Of a stretch of DNA of 64,000 nt, positions 1 to 9,691 are shown in pieces. Below the pieces are notes generated by a model. It ran no database searches. It saw nothing but the letters and a program-made list of their open reading frames with translations, and had not been told where the DNA came from. The translations under genes and the position numbers were made by a program. Within the stretch, counting starts at the first letter, position 1. Each line of letters starts with the position of its first letter. Source of the stretch: Bordetella avium (GTDB lineage: Bacteria; Pseudomonadota; Gammaproteobacteria; Burkholderiales; Burkholderiaceae_B); NCBI RefSeq assembly GCF_034424645.1, contig NZ_CP139969.1, forward strand, positions 3,534,001 through 3,598,000, written 5' to 3'.

Positions 1-313
1 GCAGATCGCCGCGCAGGGCAACGACGCGCCTCACACCCGCCTCGCGATAATGGTCGAGGATGCTGCGCAATTGCTCGCGCGAAGACCCGATGCAGGATAG
101 ATGCGGTGCGGCATCACAGCCAAGATTGGTCAGGGTGCGCACCGTCTCTTCGGTGCCGGCACGCGTGGAGCCGCCCGCACCGAAAGTCACGCTCACATAG
201 CTCGGCTGGACAGCCAGCATCTGCTTGGCCGCGCGCACCAGGCGTTCCTGGGCCGCGATATCACGCGGCGGGAAAAACTCCAGGCTGATTGCAGGAGAGG
301 TTGAGTCGGTCAT
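1..313 (-). CDS. metF: 5,10-methylenetetrahydrofolate reductase, N-terminal part (cut by window edge)
   Basis: This is the first ~104 codons of MetF, the flavoenzyme that reduces methylene-THF to methyl-THF for methionine synthesis. I translated it by hand from the reverse strand. It reads MTDSTSPAISLEFFPPRD, then VSVTFGAGGSTRAGTEETV and PHLSCIGSSREQL, which are hallmark MetF N-terminal segments (FEFFPP-type start, TFGAGGS). The ATG at 313-311 overlaps the TGA of the upstream membrane-protein gene by one base (TGATG), so the two are probably translationally coupled. With ahcY it forms a methyl-cycle operon under the SAH riboswitch. The C-terminal part lies outside the window. Confidence 0.93.
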   Translation of the reverse strand, partial: MTDSTSPAISLEFFPPRDIAAQERLVRAAKQMLAVQPSYVSVTFGAGGSTRAGTEETVRTLTNLGCDAAPHLSCIGSSREQLRSILDHYREAGVRRVVALRGDL

Positions 314-648
314 CACGGTATAAGTTTGGAAAGCAGGCCGGAGATGATGCTGTAGAAAATAGCACCCGCTACCGCCCACCAGAAGCCATTGACCTGAAAG
401 CCACGCAGAATGGAACCTGCCAGCCAGAACAACAGCCCGTTCAAGATGATAAGAAAGAGACCGAGCGTGACGATGGTGATGGGCAGCGTCAAAAGCACGA
501 GGACCGGCTTGACCAGCATATTGAGCAAACCCAGTATCAGCGCGGCAGCCAATGCCGAACCAAAGCTGGCGACCGTGATGCCAGGCAAGATATAGGCCAC
601 TGCCAGCAGCGCTACGGCGTTCAAGATCCAGACCAGAATCAGTGCCAT
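313..648 (-). CDS. Small integral membrane protein, phage-holin-4 / DUF360-like family
   Basis: A 111-residue, almost wholly hydrophobic protein with about four membrane segments (MALILVWILNAVALLAVAYI, then stretches around residues 30-55, 60-80 and 85-105). It matches the short membrane family often annotated as phage holin family IV or DUF360; function unknown. I chose the ATG at 648 because CAGGAGATCA lies just upstream; the frame is open to 693 but without a better start. It sits between ahcY and metF and overlaps metF by one base. This ahcY-membrane protein-metF order is common in betaproteobacteria, so the name holin is probably misleading. Confidence 0.85.
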   Translation of the reverse strand: MALILVWILNAVALLAVAYILPGITVASFGSALAAALILGLLNMLVKPVLVLLTLPITIVTLGLFLIILNGLLFWLAGSILRGFQVNGFWWAVAGAIFYSIISGLLSKLIP

Positions 649-708
649 ATTGATCTCCTGTGAAAAAGGGGGCTCCCGCAGGAGCCACCTCATGCTACCT
701 CTACTGGC

Positions 709-2130
709 TTAGTAGCGGTAGTGGCCCGGCTTGAAGGGGCCTTCGACCGGCACGCCGATATACTGGGCTTGCGCCGCCGACAGGGTCGTGAGCTTGACGC
801 CGAGCTTCTTCAGATGAAGACGGGCGACCTTCTCGTCCAGGTGCTTGGGCAGCACATAGACCTGACCACGGGTGTAGTCGCCATTACGCGTGAACAACTC
901 GATCTGAGCAATCGTTTGGTTGGCGAAGGACGACGACATCACGAACGAGGGGTGGCCCGTGGCGCAACCCAGGTTCACCAAACGGCCCTTGGCCAGCAGA
1001 ATGATGCGCTTGCCATCAGGGAAGATGACGTGATCGACCTGGGGCTTGATTTCTTCCCACTGGCAATCCTTCTCGAGCGAGGCAACATCGATTTCGTTGT
1101 CGAAGTGACCGATGTTGCAGACGATGGCCTGATCCTTCATGGCGTTCATGTGCTCACGGGTGATCACATGGTAGTTGCCGGTAGCCGTCACGAAGATATC
1201 GGCATGAGCGGCGGCCTCTTCCATCGTGACAACCTTGTAGCCTTCCATCGAGGCCTGCAACGCGCAAATCGGGTCGATTTCGGTAACCCAGACCTGAGCG
1301 CGCAGAGCCGACAGCGCCTGGGCGCAACCCTTGCCCACGTCGCCATAACCCGCGACCACGGCGATCTTGCCGGCCACCATCACGTCGGTGGCGCGCTTGA
1401 TGCCGTCAACCAGCGACTCACGGCAACCATAGAGGTTGTCGAACTTGGACTTGGTCACCGAGTCGTTGACATTGATGGCGGCAAAGGCCAGCTCGCCCTT
1501 TTGCGACATCTGATACAGGCGATGCACGCCCGTGGTGGTTTCTTCGGTCACGCCCTTGATCTGGGACAGACGGGTCGAATACCACTTGGGGTCACGCGCC
1601 AGCGTTTCCTTGATGGCGGCAAACAGCACGCGTTCTTCTTCGCTGCCCGGATTGGCAAGCACAGAGGGGTCGCTTTCGGCCTTGGTGCCCAGATGCAGCA
1701 GCAGGGTGGCGTCACCGCCGTCATCGAGAATCATGTTGGCATGACGGTCTTGCGGCCACTCGAAGATCTTGTGGGTGTACTGCCAGTATTCTTCCAGGGT
1801 TTCGCCCTTGACGGCGAACACGGGCGTGCCGGTCGCAGCAATGGCCGCAGCAGCGTGGTCCTGGGTGGAAAAGATATTGCACGAAGCCCAGCGCACTTCA
1901 GCGCCCAGCGCCACCAGCGTTTCGATCAGCACGCCTGTCTGGATGGTCATGTGCAGGCTGCCCGCGATGCGGGCGCCCTTGAGCGGTTGCGCCGCAGCGT
2001 ATTCGTCACGAATGGCCATCAGGCCGGGCATTTCGGTTTCGGCGATAGCCAGTTCGCGGCGGCCCCAGCCGGCCAGGCTCATGTCGGCGACGATGTAATC
2101 AGAAAAAGCGTTGTCGGACACTGCGTTCAC
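709..2130 (-). CDS. ahcY: Adenosylhomocysteinase (S-adenosyl-L-homocysteine hydrolase)
   Basis: Cytoplasmic NAD-dependent enzyme that splits S-adenosylhomocysteine into adenosine and homocysteine, removing the inhibitory product of methyltransferases. The 473-residue protein carries [15 protein letters not shown] near the N-terminus, the NAD-binding [13 protein letters not shown], the active-site region [16 protein letters not shown] and the C-terminal end PFKPGHYRY. Length equals the usual proteobacterial form. The start is GTG at 2130, preceded by GTGGAGAT; the open frame runs further upstream to 2271 but that part is the riboswitch leader and not protein-like. First gene of the operon with the membrane protein and metF. 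Confidence 0.97.
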   Translation of the reverse strand: MNAVSDNAFSDYIVADMSLAGWGRRELAIAETEMPGLMAIRDEYAAAQPLKGARIAGSLHMTIQTGVLIETLVALGAEVRWASCNIFSTQDHAAAAIAATGTPVFAVKGETLEEYWQYTHKIFEWPQDRHANMILDDGGDATLLLHLGTKAESDPSVLANPGSEEERVLFAAIKETLARDPKWYSTRLSQIKGVTEETTTGVHRLYQMSQKGELAFAAINVNDSVTKSKFDNLYGCRESLVDGIKRATDVMVAGKIAVVAGYGDVGKGCAQALSALRAQVWVTEIDPICALQASMEGYKVVTMEEAAAHADIFVTATGNYHVITREHMNAMKDQAIVCNIGHFDNEIDVASLEKDCQWEEIKPQVDHVIFPDGKRIILLAKGRLVNLGCATGHPSFVMSSSFANQTIAQIELFTRNGDYTRGQVYVLPKHLDEKVARLHLKKLGVKLTTLSAAQAQYIGVPVEGPFKPGHYRY

Positions 2131-2228
2131 GGTGTAGATCTCCACGTAAGAATGACGGGCGCACACTTGGCCAGCCGACGCGAAAAACCATGAAACATGG
2201 CGCTCGCCCTCGCCGGCCCAGCGGCTAA

Positions 2229-2327
2229 GGTGAGCGCCGTTGCAAAGGCGCCGCATGCGGCGCCCGGACAAGGATTCCTGAGCCTGGCGTGCCGTATCCG
2301 GCGTTCGTCGCAGCGCTCCTCAGGGAT
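2229..2327 (-). ncRNA. S-adenosylhomocysteine (SAH) riboswitch upstream of ahcY
   Basis: Read on the minus strand, the leader shows the conserved SAH core AGGAGCGCTGCGAC directly after CCTG. P1 is CCTGAG (2324-2319) pairing with CTCAGG (2282-2277). The pseudoknot is GAGCGCTG (2318-2311) pairing with CGGCGCTC (2239-2232), with one G-U pair. Between them is a perfect hairpin GGCGCCGCATGCGGCGCC (2264-2247). This matches the known SAH riboswitch architecture, a class that turns on ahcY when SAH accumulates. It ends about 100 nt before the GTG start of ahcY and should control the whole ahcY-metF operon. Confidence 0.93.
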
Positions 2328-2377
2328 GGCGAGCATTGTAGCGGGTCGGACAAGCCACGGGAAACCCCCGCTCGGGC

Positions 2378-3415
2378 TCAAACGCTCAATGCCTGGCTGC
2401 GGGCCGGCGCCATGCCGCCGATAGGCACCAGCGCCGCCAACAAATCCTGCGCGACAGCATCCCAACTGCGTGTCAGCGCCCAATCCCGTACCGCGCGCCG
2501 ATCGAGCTGGCGCGCCGCCAGGCAGGCGCGGCCCAGATCATCATCCAACGCCCCCGTCTCTCCCGCGCGCACGACAGCCATGGGCGCCTCGCTGCGAAAG
2601 GCCGCCACCGGCGTGCCGCAGGCCATCGCCTCCAACATTACCAGGCCGAAGGTATCGGTCAGACTGGGGAAAACAAAGGCGTCGGCGGCGCTGTAGAGCG
2701 CTGGCAATTTCCCGTCGTCTTGAGCGCCGAGAAAATACGCCTCTGGAAACGCGTGCCGCAAACGCGGCAAATCCGGTCCGGCGCCGGCCACCACCTTGCT
2801 GCCTGGCAGATCCAGGGCCAGGAAGGCATCCAGATTCTTCTCTCGCGCTACCCGACCGACCGACAGCCAGATCGGTCTGGGTAAATGGGCCAGCATCTCG
2901 GTGGAAAGCGGCTGAAACAAGGAGGCATCCACACCGCGCGACCAAACCTTCAGATTGACCAGCCCGCGCCGCGCCAAAATGGACGCCACGGTGGGTGTGG
3001 GCACCAGCACACGCTGAGCAGGCTGATGAAACCAGCGCATATAGCGCCAGGGCAGCCCGGCGGGAATGCCCATGCGGGCGCGCAGATAATCCGGAAACAG
3101 GGTGTGAAACGAGGTCGTGAACTGCCAGCCTCGCCTAAGCGCCATACTGCGCGCCGCCCATCCCAGCGGTCCTTCGGTGGCGATATGTAGTGCGTCCGGC
3201 ACCCAATCTCCCATCAGCTGACGCAGGTGACGGCGCGGGGTGAAGCAGAGCCGCAACGCCGGCTCTGAAGGCGCAGGCACTGTACGGCTGCCCTCAGGGC
3301 TGATGACTCTGACCTCATGACCCCATTGGGTCAACAAGCGGCACATGGCGGTCCAGGTTCGGACCACGCCATTGACTTGCGGATGCCAGGCATCCGTCAC
3401 AAGAGCGATACGCAT
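2378..3415 (-). CDS. GT4-family glycosyltransferase (MgtA/PimB-like)
   Basis: A 345-residue glycosyltransferase with GT-B fold. The N-terminal [20 protein letters not shown] is typical of the GT4 group that includes diacylglycerol and phosphatidylinositol mannosyl/glucuronosyltransferases. The C-terminal half has [15 protein letters not shown] and the nucleotide-sugar motif [20 protein letters not shown], with the E-x7-E spacing of GT4 enzymes. The start is ATG at 3415; a TTG at 3436 is possible but less likely. The acceptor cannot be told from sequence: glycolipid synthesis is the best guess. It stands alone, downstream of the DUF1289 gene on the same strand and upstream of the ahcY riboswitch. 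Confidence 0.85.
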   Translation of the reverse strand: MRIALVTDAWHPQVNGVVRTWTAMCRLLTQWGHEVRVISPEGSRTVPAPSEPALRLCFTPRRHLRQLMGDWVPDALHIATEGPLGWAARSMALRRGWQFTTSFHTLFPDYLRARMGIPAGLPWRYMRWFHQPAQRVLVPTPTVASILARRGLVNLKVWSRGVDASLFQPLSTEMLAHLPRPIWLSVGRVAREKNLDAFLALDLPGSKVVAGAGPDLPRLRHAFPEAYFLGAQDDGKLPALYSAADAFVFPSLTDTFGLVMLEAMACGTPVAAFRSEAPMAVVRAGETGALDDDLGRACLAARQLDRRAVRDWALTRSWDAVAQDLLAALVPIGGMAPARSQALSV

Positions 3416-3491
3416 GGTTGGGCCCCGTCGAGACAATGTGTCTTCGATTAAGCCCGCTCTGTATGACAGGGCGAAGACAGGCCTGGCCGGC

Positions 3492-3716
3492 TCAGGGATT
3501 GTTGCGCCGGGGATAGCCTTGAGCGCGAATGCGCACCCAGACTTCGCGTTTTTCTTCTTCGTTCATGAAGACCCAGTTGGCGACTTCTATCGCCGTGCGC
3601 CCGCAACCCCGGCAGATATCATCAAACAGGGTAGAACACACTGCCACGCAGGGAGAATCAGAGGCGGTAAAAGCGCCCGGCGCGGCGGGCTCGGCGGAAG
3701 GGTCTCGGGTACTCAT
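3492..3716 (-). CDS. DUF1289 domain protein
   Basis: A 74-residue protein with [20 protein letters not shown] followed by [16 protein letters not shown]. The four-cysteine pattern (C-x3-C-x6-C-x2-C) and the trailing W-x-EKR region define DUF1289, a small, probably metal-binding family of unknown function. The ATG at 3716 is the natural start. It lies between metK and the glycosyltransferase on the same strand, with about 75 nt to the latter and about 195 nt from metK. That 3717-3913 gap holds the metK terminator and no convincing gene. Confidence 0.85.
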   Translation of the reverse strand: MSTRDPSAEPAAPGAFTASDSPCVAVCSTLFDDICRGCGRTAIEVANWVFMNEEEKREVWVRIRAQGYPRRNNP

Positions 3717-3861
3717 GGCGCAAGCTTAGCACCCGGCGTATGTCCCTTTTTGCATAGCCCTATCCGGGCCGGGCTATTCCTTGACAGCAGCCAGGGCCTG
3801 CTCGAGCACCCGGCCGGCTGTGTCTATCGCCGCTGAGAGCGCCGCCGAAGCGGCCCGACAA

Positions 3862-3893
3862 AACCCTTCCATGCCTTAGCGCAGGGAAGGGTT
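3862..3893 (-). terminator. Probable intrinsic terminator of metK
   Basis: Read on the minus strand, AACCCTTCC (3893-3885) and GGAAGGGTT (3870-3862) form a 9-bp stem with a 14-nt loop, followed by TTTTG. It lies 20 nt after the metK stop codon. The U-run is short, so efficiency is uncertain. Confidence 0.6.
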
Positions 3894-3913
3894 CGGACGC
3901 TGACCGTTCGCGA

Positions 3914-5077
3914 TCAGACCGCTTTCTTGAGGGCCTGCACCTTGTCGGTCGCTTCCCACGAGAATTCCGGTTCCGAGCGGCCAAAGTGGCCATAGGCAGC
4001 CGTCTTGGTGTAGATCGGGCGCAGCAGATCCAGCATGTTGACAATGCCTTTGGGGCGCAGATCGAAGTGCTCGCGCACCAGCTTGGCAAGCTGGTCGTCG
4101 GGGATAACGCCGGTATCTTCGGTATAAACCGTGATATTGATGGGCTCGGCCACCCCGATGGCGTAGCTCACCTGCACCTGGCACTGACGAGCAAGACCGG
4201 CAGCCACGATGTTCTTGGCCACATAACGCGCAGCATAAGCCGCCGAGCGGTCCACCTTGGAAGGATCTTTACCCGAGAAAGCGCCGCCGCCGTGCGGGCA
4301 AGCACCGCCGTAGGTATCCACGATGATCTTACGGCCGGTCAGACCGCAATCGCCTTGCGGACCGCCGATGACGAAGCGGCCGGTCGGGTTGACCAGAAAC
4401 TTGGTTTGCGGCGTGATCAGGCCTTCAGGGAAGCAAGGCTTGATGATGTCTTCGATGACGGCTTCACGGATCGCGGATTGCGAGATTTCCGGGGCATGCT
4501 GGGTGGACAGCACGACGGTGTCCACCTCGACCGGACGGCCATCGACATAACGGAAGGTGACTTGCGACTTGGCGTCGGGACGCAGCCAGGGCAGGCGGCC
4601 GTCCTTGCGCAACTCGCTCTGGCGCTGCACCAGGCGATGCGCATACCAGATCGGAGCCGGCATGAGGTCGGACGTTTCGTCGCAGGCATAGCCGAACATC
4701 AGGCCTTGATCGCCCGCACCCTGATTGAGGTAGTCCTCGGAGCTGCGGTCCACGCCTTGAGCGATATCGGGCGACTGCTTGTCGTAGGCGACGAGCACTG
4801 CGCAACCCTTGTAGTCGATACCGTATTCGGTGTTGTCGTAGCCGATGCGGCGGATGGTGTCGCGCGCGACCTGGATGTAATCGACGTTGGCGCTGGTGGT
4901 GATTTCACCGGCCAGCACGACCAGACCGGTATTGCACAACGTCTCGGCGGCCACACGCGCATTGGGATCTTGCGTGAAGATGGCGTCTAGGATGGCATCG
5001 GAGATCTGGTCAGCGACCTTGTCGGGGTGACCCTCAGAGACCGATTCGGAAGTAAAAAGAAAATCGTTGTTAGCCAC
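3914..5077 (-). CDS. metK: S-adenosylmethionine synthetase
   Basis: Makes S-adenosylmethionine from methionine and ATP in the cytoplasm; with the ahcY-metF operon downstream it completes the methyl cycle. The 387-residue protein starts [20 protein letters not shown] and carries the methionine/ATP-site motifs [33 protein letters not shown] and [16 protein letters not shown]. Length is normal for the family. The start is GTG at 5077 with AAGGAC upstream; the frame remains open to 5284 but the extra part is not family-like. The roughly 260-nt region to the divergent lpxL gene holds both promoters and a leader of perhaps 150 nt. Confidence 0.97.
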   Translation of the reverse strand: MANNDFLFTSESVSEGHPDKVADQISDAILDAIFTQDPNARVAAETLCNTGLVVLAGEITTSANVDYIQVARDTIRRIGYDNTEYGIDYKGCAVLVAYDKQSPDIAQGVDRSSEDYLNQGAGDQGLMFGYACDETSDLMPAPIWYAHRLVQRQSELRKDGRLPWLRPDAKSQVTFRYVDGRPVEVDTVVLSTQHAPEISQSAIREAVIEDIIKPCFPEGLITPQTKFLVNPTGRFVIGGPQGDCGLTGRKIIVDTYGGACPHGGGAFSGKDPSKVDRSAAYAARYVAKNIVAAGLARQCQVQVSYAIGVAEPINITVYTEDTGVIPDDQLAKLVREHFDLRPKGIVNMLDLLRPIYTKTAAYGHFGRSEPEFSWEATDKVQALKKAV

Positions 5078-5339
5078 GGATGCGTCCTTGCGGCGATAAG
5101 ACCGCCTATCAGGTTGAACGAGGCGCGCTGCGCCCCGGATCTCCCTGAATATAGAGGACATCTGGGCGCGACGCTTTAGCGGATTTGAAACGGCTGACGC
5201 CGCATCGTCGCTCCGCAAGTTGTCGGTTAACTCGGCGACCTCTCTGATTTTAGGCGAAAATGCAGCACTTGTCGGAGAACCCATTCTCGAAGCGGTGTTT
5301 TGCAGACGCTTTCATCACGGACCTCCCCACGCCAATAAC

Positions 5340-6182
5340 ATGCTGCTCGCCTTCTTCCGTTTACTCGCCTTTCTACCCTTGTCTGTGCTACAGACGCTCG
5401 GGCAGGTGCTGGGCAGGCTGGCCTACGCCCTGCCAGGCAAATATGGCCGGCGCCTGCGCGCCAACGCCACACAAGCCGGCTATCCGGAGGCGGCCTTCGC
5501 TCGCCGTTCGGCCGGTCAGATCGGCGCCATGATTCTCGAAACACCCAAGGTCTGGTTCCATGAGGACGCCAGCCTGGAGAAACTCGATCCGGGGCAGGAC
5601 ACGGATGTCGTGGATGCCGCCATCGCCGAGAAGCGTGGCGTCGTATTCCTCACGCCTCACCTGGGCTGCTATGAAGTCGTGGCCCGTTATCTGGCGCGCA
5701 AAATCCCCCTGACGGTCATGTTCCGGCCACCGCGCAAAGCCATCCTGGCGCCGCTGCTGGAAAGCGCCCGCAACAACGCCAAGGTGCGCGCCGTGCCCGC
5801 CACGATGCAAGGCGTGCGCGAATTCGTGCGCGCCTTGCGGCGCGGCGAGGCCGTGGGCCTGCTGCCCGATCAGGCTCCCGGCGAGGGCGAAGGCGTATGG
5901 GCGCCCTACTTCGGCCGCATGGCCTACACCGTTACCCTGCCAGGCAAACTGGCCGGCCAGACGGGTGTGCCGGTCATCCTCTGCGCAGCTCAGCGCCTGC
6001 CCATGGGCCGCGGCTGGAAACTGCACTTCACCCGTGTACCCGATCCTCTTCCCGCCGATGCGCAGGCCCAGGCCGCCCTGCTCAATGCCTGTATGGAAAC
6101 GCTGATCCGGCGCTTTCCCGAGCAATACCTCTGGGGCTACAACCGCTACAAAACGCCGCGCGGCGCACCGCCTGCACCATGA
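5340..6182 (+). CDS. Lipid A late acyltransferase, LpxL/HtrB family (first copy)
   Basis: A 280-residue inner-membrane acyltransferase predicted to add a secondary acyl chain to Kdo-lipid IVA. An N-terminal hydrophobic anchor (MLLAFFRLLAFLPLSVLQTL) is followed by the catalytic HX4E-type motif in FLTPHLGCYEVVARYLA and by GLLPDQAPGEGEGVW. ATG at 5340 is chosen because the family's N-terminus begins there, though the ribosome site is weak. It overlaps the second acyltransferase by 4 nt (ATGA). Bordetella species carry two adjacent LpxL homologues with different acyl specificities; which copy this is cannot be decided by eye. Confidence 0.88.
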   Translation: MLLAFFRLLAFLPLSVLQTLGQVLGRLAYALPGKYGRRLRANATQAGYPEAAFARRSAGQIGAMILETPKVWFHEDASLEKLDPGQDTDVVDAAIAEKRGVVFLTPHLGCYEVVARYLARKIPLTVMFRPPRKAILAPLLESARNNAKVRAVPATMQGVREFVRALRRGEAVGLLPDQAPGEGEGVWAPYFGRMAYTVTLPGKLAGQTGVPVILCAAQRLPMGRGWKLHFTRVPDPLPADAQAQAALLNACMETLIRRFPEQYLWGYNRYKTPRGAPPAP

Positions 6183-7072
6183 AAAAAGACTACAAGACTC
6201 GCGCCCTGACCGGACTGCTGAGCTGGTTCGGCCGCATGAGCCCCCGCGCGCGCCAGCGCGCCGGCGCCGTAGTCGGCTGGCTGGCCCTGCATCTGGCCAA
6301 ATCCCGTGCCCGCATCGTGCGCCGCAATCTGGAGATCTGCTTTCCTGGCGAAAGCCCCCAAACGCGAGAAAAATGGACGCGGGAGCACTTCCGTGCGCTG
6401 GGCCAATCCATCGTGGACCGAGGTGTGCTCTGGTATGGCAGCGCCGAGGCCATCCGCGAGATGGCCTCGGTCAGCGGCGCGGACACCATCAATGCGCTGG
6501 CCGCTTCCGGTCGGCCGGTCATTCTGCTGGCACCGCACTTCATCGGTCTGGATGTCGCCGCGACCCGCCTCACCATGGAGGTGCCCAGCGGCGCCACCAT
6601 GTATACGCCCCAGCGCGACCCTGCCGTCGATGCCATCGTGCGGGCCGGCCGGGCAAGGTTTAACGAGGTATTCCTGGTCAGCCGCAAGGATGGCGTGCGC
6701 GATCTGATCCGTCATTTCCGCGCCGCCCGGCCCGTTTATTACCTGCCAGACATGGACTTTGGACGCAATGGCTCGGTGTTCGTGCCTTTTTTCGGCGTGC
6801 CGGCAGCCACCCTGGTGGCCACCGCCCAATTAGCGCGCAAATGGAATGCCGCCGTTCTGCCCATTCTGGATTTCTGGAACCCCACCACCGGCCGATATCA
6901 CGTCGAGGTGTTACCGCCCCTGGCAGACTTCCCGGGCGAAGAGAGCCTGGAAGACGCCACAGCACGCCTGAATCGCGAACTGGAAGGCTGGATTCGCCGC
7001 TGCCCAAGCCAATACTACTGGGTGCACCGCCGCTTCAAAACGCGCCCCGAAGGCAGCCCCAAACTCTATTGA
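6179..7072 (+). CDS. Lipid A late acyltransferase, LpxL/HtrB family (second copy)
   Basis: A 297-residue paralogue of the preceding gene, with the catalytic HX4D motif in [16 protein letters not shown] and the conserved [20 protein letters not shown]. The family signature [17 protein letters not shown] is near residues 40-57. The ATG at 6179 overlaps the upstream stop codon in an ATGA arrangement, so the two acyltransferases are likely translated together. Role: transfer of a secondary fatty acid to lipid A at the inner membrane. Acyl-chain specificity is not visible. Confidence 0.9.
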   Translation: MKKDYKTRALTGLLSWFGRMSPRARQRAGAVVGWLALHLAKSRARIVRRNLEICFPGESPQTREKWTREHFRALGQSIVDRGVLWYGSAEAIREMASVSGADTINALAASGRPVILLAPHFIGLDVAATRLTMEVPSGATMYTPQRDPAVDAIVRAGRARFNEVFLVSRKDGVRDLIRHFRAARPVYYLPDMDFGRNGSVFVPFFGVPAATLVATAQLARKWNAAVLPILDFWNPTTGRYHVEVLPPLADFPGEESLEDATARLNRELEGWIRRCPSQYYWVHRRFKTRPEGSPKLY

Positions 7073-7116
7073 AACAGCCCCCCAGGGCACGGGCTGCCAG
7101 AACGGGCGGAATGGGT

Positions 7117-7122
7117 GATAAT
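7117..7122 (+). promoter_or_regulatory. -10-like hexamer just before dapF (possible leaderless start)
   Basis: GATAAT lies 6 nt before the dapF ATG, preceded by TG-rich sequence, and no Shine-Dalgarno is present. If used, transcription would begin at or next to the start codon. No clear -35 box was seen. Confidence 0.3.
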
Positions 7123-7128
7123 CCTTGC

Positions 7129-8007
7129 ATGATCTGGAATTTCACCAAAATGCATGGCGCTGGCAACGACTTCGTCGTGCTCGACGGCGTGCGTCAAACC
7201 ATCGACATGACCCCGGAGCGCGCCCGCGCCCTGGGTGACCGCCATTTCGGCGTAGGCGCCGACCAGATTCTGCTGGTCGAACCCGCCACACGCCCGGATG
7301 CCGACTTCCGCTACCGCATCTTCAACAATGACGGCAGCGAGGTCGAGCACTGCGGCAATGGCGCTCGCTGCTTCGTGCGCTTTGTGCACGAGCAAGGCCT
7401 GTCCAGCAAAAACCCCTTGCGCGCCGAAATCGTCAGCGGCCTTATCGTGCTCGACGAAGGCGATGACGAACAAGTCACCGTCGAGATGGGCACGACCCGC
7501 TTCGACCCGGCCGCCCTGCCATTCGACGTCAGCGGCTTGACGCAACGTCAGCAAGGCCAGGACACCCTCTATGTATTGCCGCTGCCCGGCGGCGAGATCG
7601 AGCTGTCGGCTGTGGCGATCTCCAACCCGCATGCCGTGCAGGTAGTGGCCGACGTCGATCAGGCCCCGGTCAGCGAAGTCGGAGCACACATCGAATCGCA
7701 TCCGCGCTTTGCGCGGCGCGTCAACGCCGGTTTCATGCAAATCCAAGATCGCCACAACATCCGTCTACGCGTCTACGAACGCGGCGCGGGTGAAACCCTG
7801 GCCTGCGGCACCGGCGCCTGCGCAGCCGTCGCGGCCGGCATCCGCCGTGGCCTGCTCGACAGCCCGGTGCGTGTCCAAACCCGCGGTGGCGCACTGACCA
7901 TCGCCTGGAACGGCGAGCAATTGCGTATGACCGGCCCGGCCGAGTCCGTATTCAGTGGCCAGGTCGACATCGACAAACTGGTTCTTTCCCTGGCGCTCAA
8001 CCGCTGA
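7129..8007 (+). CDS. dapF: Diaminopimelate epimerase
   Basis: Interconverts LL- and meso-diaminopimelate for lysine and peptidoglycan. The 292-residue protein starts [20 protein letters not shown] and has both catalytic cysteines: HCGNGARCF around residue 80 and [11 protein letters not shown] around residue 225. Length is slightly above the usual ~275. The ATG at 7129 follows a GATAAT hexamer at 6 nt and lacks a Shine-Dalgarno, so translation may be leaderless. It lies 56 nt after the second acyltransferase and 32 nt before the DUF484 gene. Confidence 0.97.
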   Translation: MIWNFTKMHGAGNDFVVLDGVRQTIDMTPERARALGDRHFGVGADQILLVEPATRPDADFRYRIFNNDGSEVEHCGNGARCFVRFVHEQGLSSKNPLRAEIVSGLIVLDEGDDEQVTVEMGTTRFDPAALPFDVSGLTQRQQGQDTLYVLPLPGGEIELSAVAISNPHAVQVVADVDQAPVSEVGAHIESHPRFARRVNAGFMQIQDRHNIRLRVYERGAGETLACGTGACAAVAAGIRRGLLDSPVRVQTRGGALTIAWNGEQLRMTGPAESVFSGQVDIDKLVLSLALNR

Positions 8008-8039
8008 TCGCGCCGCCAACCGCTGTCTATCAAAGCGAC

Positions 8040-8714
8040 ATGACGACCATCGACCCGAGCGCGGAGGACATCGCGCGCTACCTGCAGGAGCACCCCTCGT
8101 TCTTCGACGAGCATGCAGCGATTTTCTCCAATCTGCATATACCCAATCCGCATGGCGGGCGAGCGATCTCTCTAGCCGAACGCCAGATTCTCACCCTGCG
8201 CGAGCGCAACCGCAGCCTCGAATGGCGCTTGAACGAGCTGGTACGCAATGCGGGCGACAATGAGAAAATCAGCCAGCAAATCACCCTCTGGTCAGAGCGC
8301 CTGCTACGCGAAACCGATACCACGCGCCTGCCGGGTGAAATTGCGCTGGGCCTGGCCGAGCAGTTCAATCTCGACCACTCTGGTTTACGGCTGTGGAATC
8401 TGGCCGGTCTGCCCCGGACGGGCGAGCACGCTTACGGCGCCGATGTCTCCGACGACGTGCGTACCTTCGCCGATAGCCTGAAAACACCTTACTGCGGCAA
8501 TGACACCGGTTTCGAAGCCGTGCGCTGGCTGGATAGCACGCCGAAATCGCTGGCCCTGATCGCGCTGCGCCTGGCACCCGAATTACCCAGTATCGGCCTG
8601 CTGGTGCTGGGTTCCGATGACGCCGCACGCTTTACCCCCGAGATGGGCACAGCCTTTCTGGAAACCATCGGCCGGCTCGCTTCGGCCGCCTTAGGGCGGC
8701 TGGCCACAGCGTAA
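8040..8714 (+). CDS. DUF484 family protein (GAF-like)
   Basis: A 224-residue protein matching DUF484: the N-terminal IARYLQEHPSFFDEHAAIF and the LAERQILTLRERNRSLE coiled segment are characteristic, followed by a GAF-like C-terminal domain. Its biochemical role is unknown. It is regularly found between dapF and xerC in beta- and gammaproteobacteria, as here. Its stop codon TAA shares one base with the xerC ATG (TAATG), implying coupled translation. Confidence 0.93.
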   Translation: MTTIDPSAEDIARYLQEHPSFFDEHAAIFSNLHIPNPHGGRAISLAERQILTLRERNRSLEWRLNELVRNAGDNEKISQQITLWSERLLRETDTTRLPGEIALGLAEQFNLDHSGLRLWNLAGLPRTGEHAYGADVSDDVRTFADSLKTPYCGNDTGFEAVRWLDSTPKSLALIALRLAPELPSIGLLVLGSDDAARFTPEMGTAFLETIGRLASAALGRLATA

Positions 8715-9691
8715 TGAGTCTCCTCGCACCGCCGCTCGAGGACTGGCTGCAACATCTACAGACGCAGCGACGCTACTCAAGCCACACCCTGGCCGCCTAC
8801 CGCCACGACCTCGAATCGCTGGCGGCACTGGCGACCCAGGCCGGCCTTGCCCTGCAAGACCTCAGCGTCTCCCATATCCGCCAGCAGATTGCCCGTTTGC
8901 ATGCGCAAGGCCTCGGCCCCCGCAGCCTGGCTCGCCGCCTGGCCGCCTGGCGGGGGTTTTATCAATGGTGGGCGCCCCATATCGGCCTGGCCCGCAATCC
9001 GGTCGCGGGTGTGCGCGCCCCCAAGGCGCCCCGCGCCCTGCCCAAGGCCCTGTCCGTCGATCAAGCGCAAGCCATGCTCGACCACGCGCCCGCACAGTTA
9101 AGCACCGATCCTGTCGGTCTGCGCGATCACGCCATTTCAGAACTGCTGTACTCCAGCGGCCTGAGGCTATCTGAACTGGTCTCCCTGGACACGCACTACC
9201 ACCGCCACACAGGCAGCGAAGAGCCGGCCGGCTGGCTCAATCGCGCCGAGGCCGAGGTGGTCGTGCTTGGCAAAGGCGGTAAACGCCGCATCGTGCCGGT
9301 GGGCAGCGCCGCCCTCGCCGCGCTGGACAAGTGGCTGCAAGCCCGGCCAACACTGCTATCGGCAGCCACCCCGTCGGCCGATAGCTACGCCCTGTTTCTT
9401 GGCGCGCGCGGCGCGCGGATTTCGCCGCGCGTCGTGCAATTGCAATTGGCCCGGCTGGCACAGCAAGCAGGCGTGCCCGCCCATGTGCATCCGCACGTGC
9501 TGCGCCACAGCTTCGCCAGCCATGTGCTGCAATCGGCCCAGGACCTGCGCGCTGTGCAGGAACTGCTCGGACACGCCAATATCGCCACGACTCAGGTTTA
9601 CACGCGGCTGGACTTCCAGCACCTGGCCAAAGTCTATGACCAGGCGCACCCCAGAGCCAATCGCAAACCTGAAGACAACAGCGATCAATAG
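8714..9691 (+). CDS. xerC: Tyrosine recombinase XerC
   Basis: Site-specific recombinase that, with XerD, resolves chromosome dimers at dif during division. The 325-residue protein has an N-terminal SAM-like DNA-binding domain (QRRYSSHTLAAYRHDLESL) and a C-terminal catalytic domain with R in SSGLRLSELVSLD, K in VVLGKGGKRRIVPVG, H-x2-R in HPHVLRHSFASHVL, H in LLGHANIATTQVYT and the nucleophile Y in TTQVYTRLD. All catalytic residues are intact. It overlaps the convergent TonB-receptor gene by 7 nt at the 3' end. Confidence 0.96.
   Translation: MSLLAPPLEDWLQHLQTQRRYSSHTLAAYRHDLESLAALATQAGLALQDLSVSHIRQQIARLHAQGLGPRSLARRLAAWRGFYQWWAPHIGLARNPVAGVRAPKAPRALPKALSVDQAQAMLDHAPAQLSTDPVGLRDHAISELLYSSGLRLSELVSLDTHYHRHTGSEEPAGWLNRAEAEVVVLGKGGKRRIVPVGSAALAALDKWLQARPTLLSAATPSADSYALFLGARGARISPRVVQLQLARLAQQAGVPAHVHPHVLRHSFASHVLQSAQDLRAVQELLGHANIATTQVYTRLDFQHLAKVYDQAHPRANRKPEDNSDQ

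Noticed and set aside
313..648. Phage origin of the holin-family gene
   Set aside because: It is tightly coupled to metF and ahcY with no other phage genes; the holin name comes from a broad membrane family.
721..2193. Long plus-strand open frame antisense to ahcY
   Set aside because: Mirror frame of a high-GC gene; its translation has no family features, whereas the minus strand gives a complete AhcY.
3986..4990. Long plus-strand open frame antisense to metK
   Set aside because: The minus strand encodes a full MetK; the antisense frame is a composition effect.
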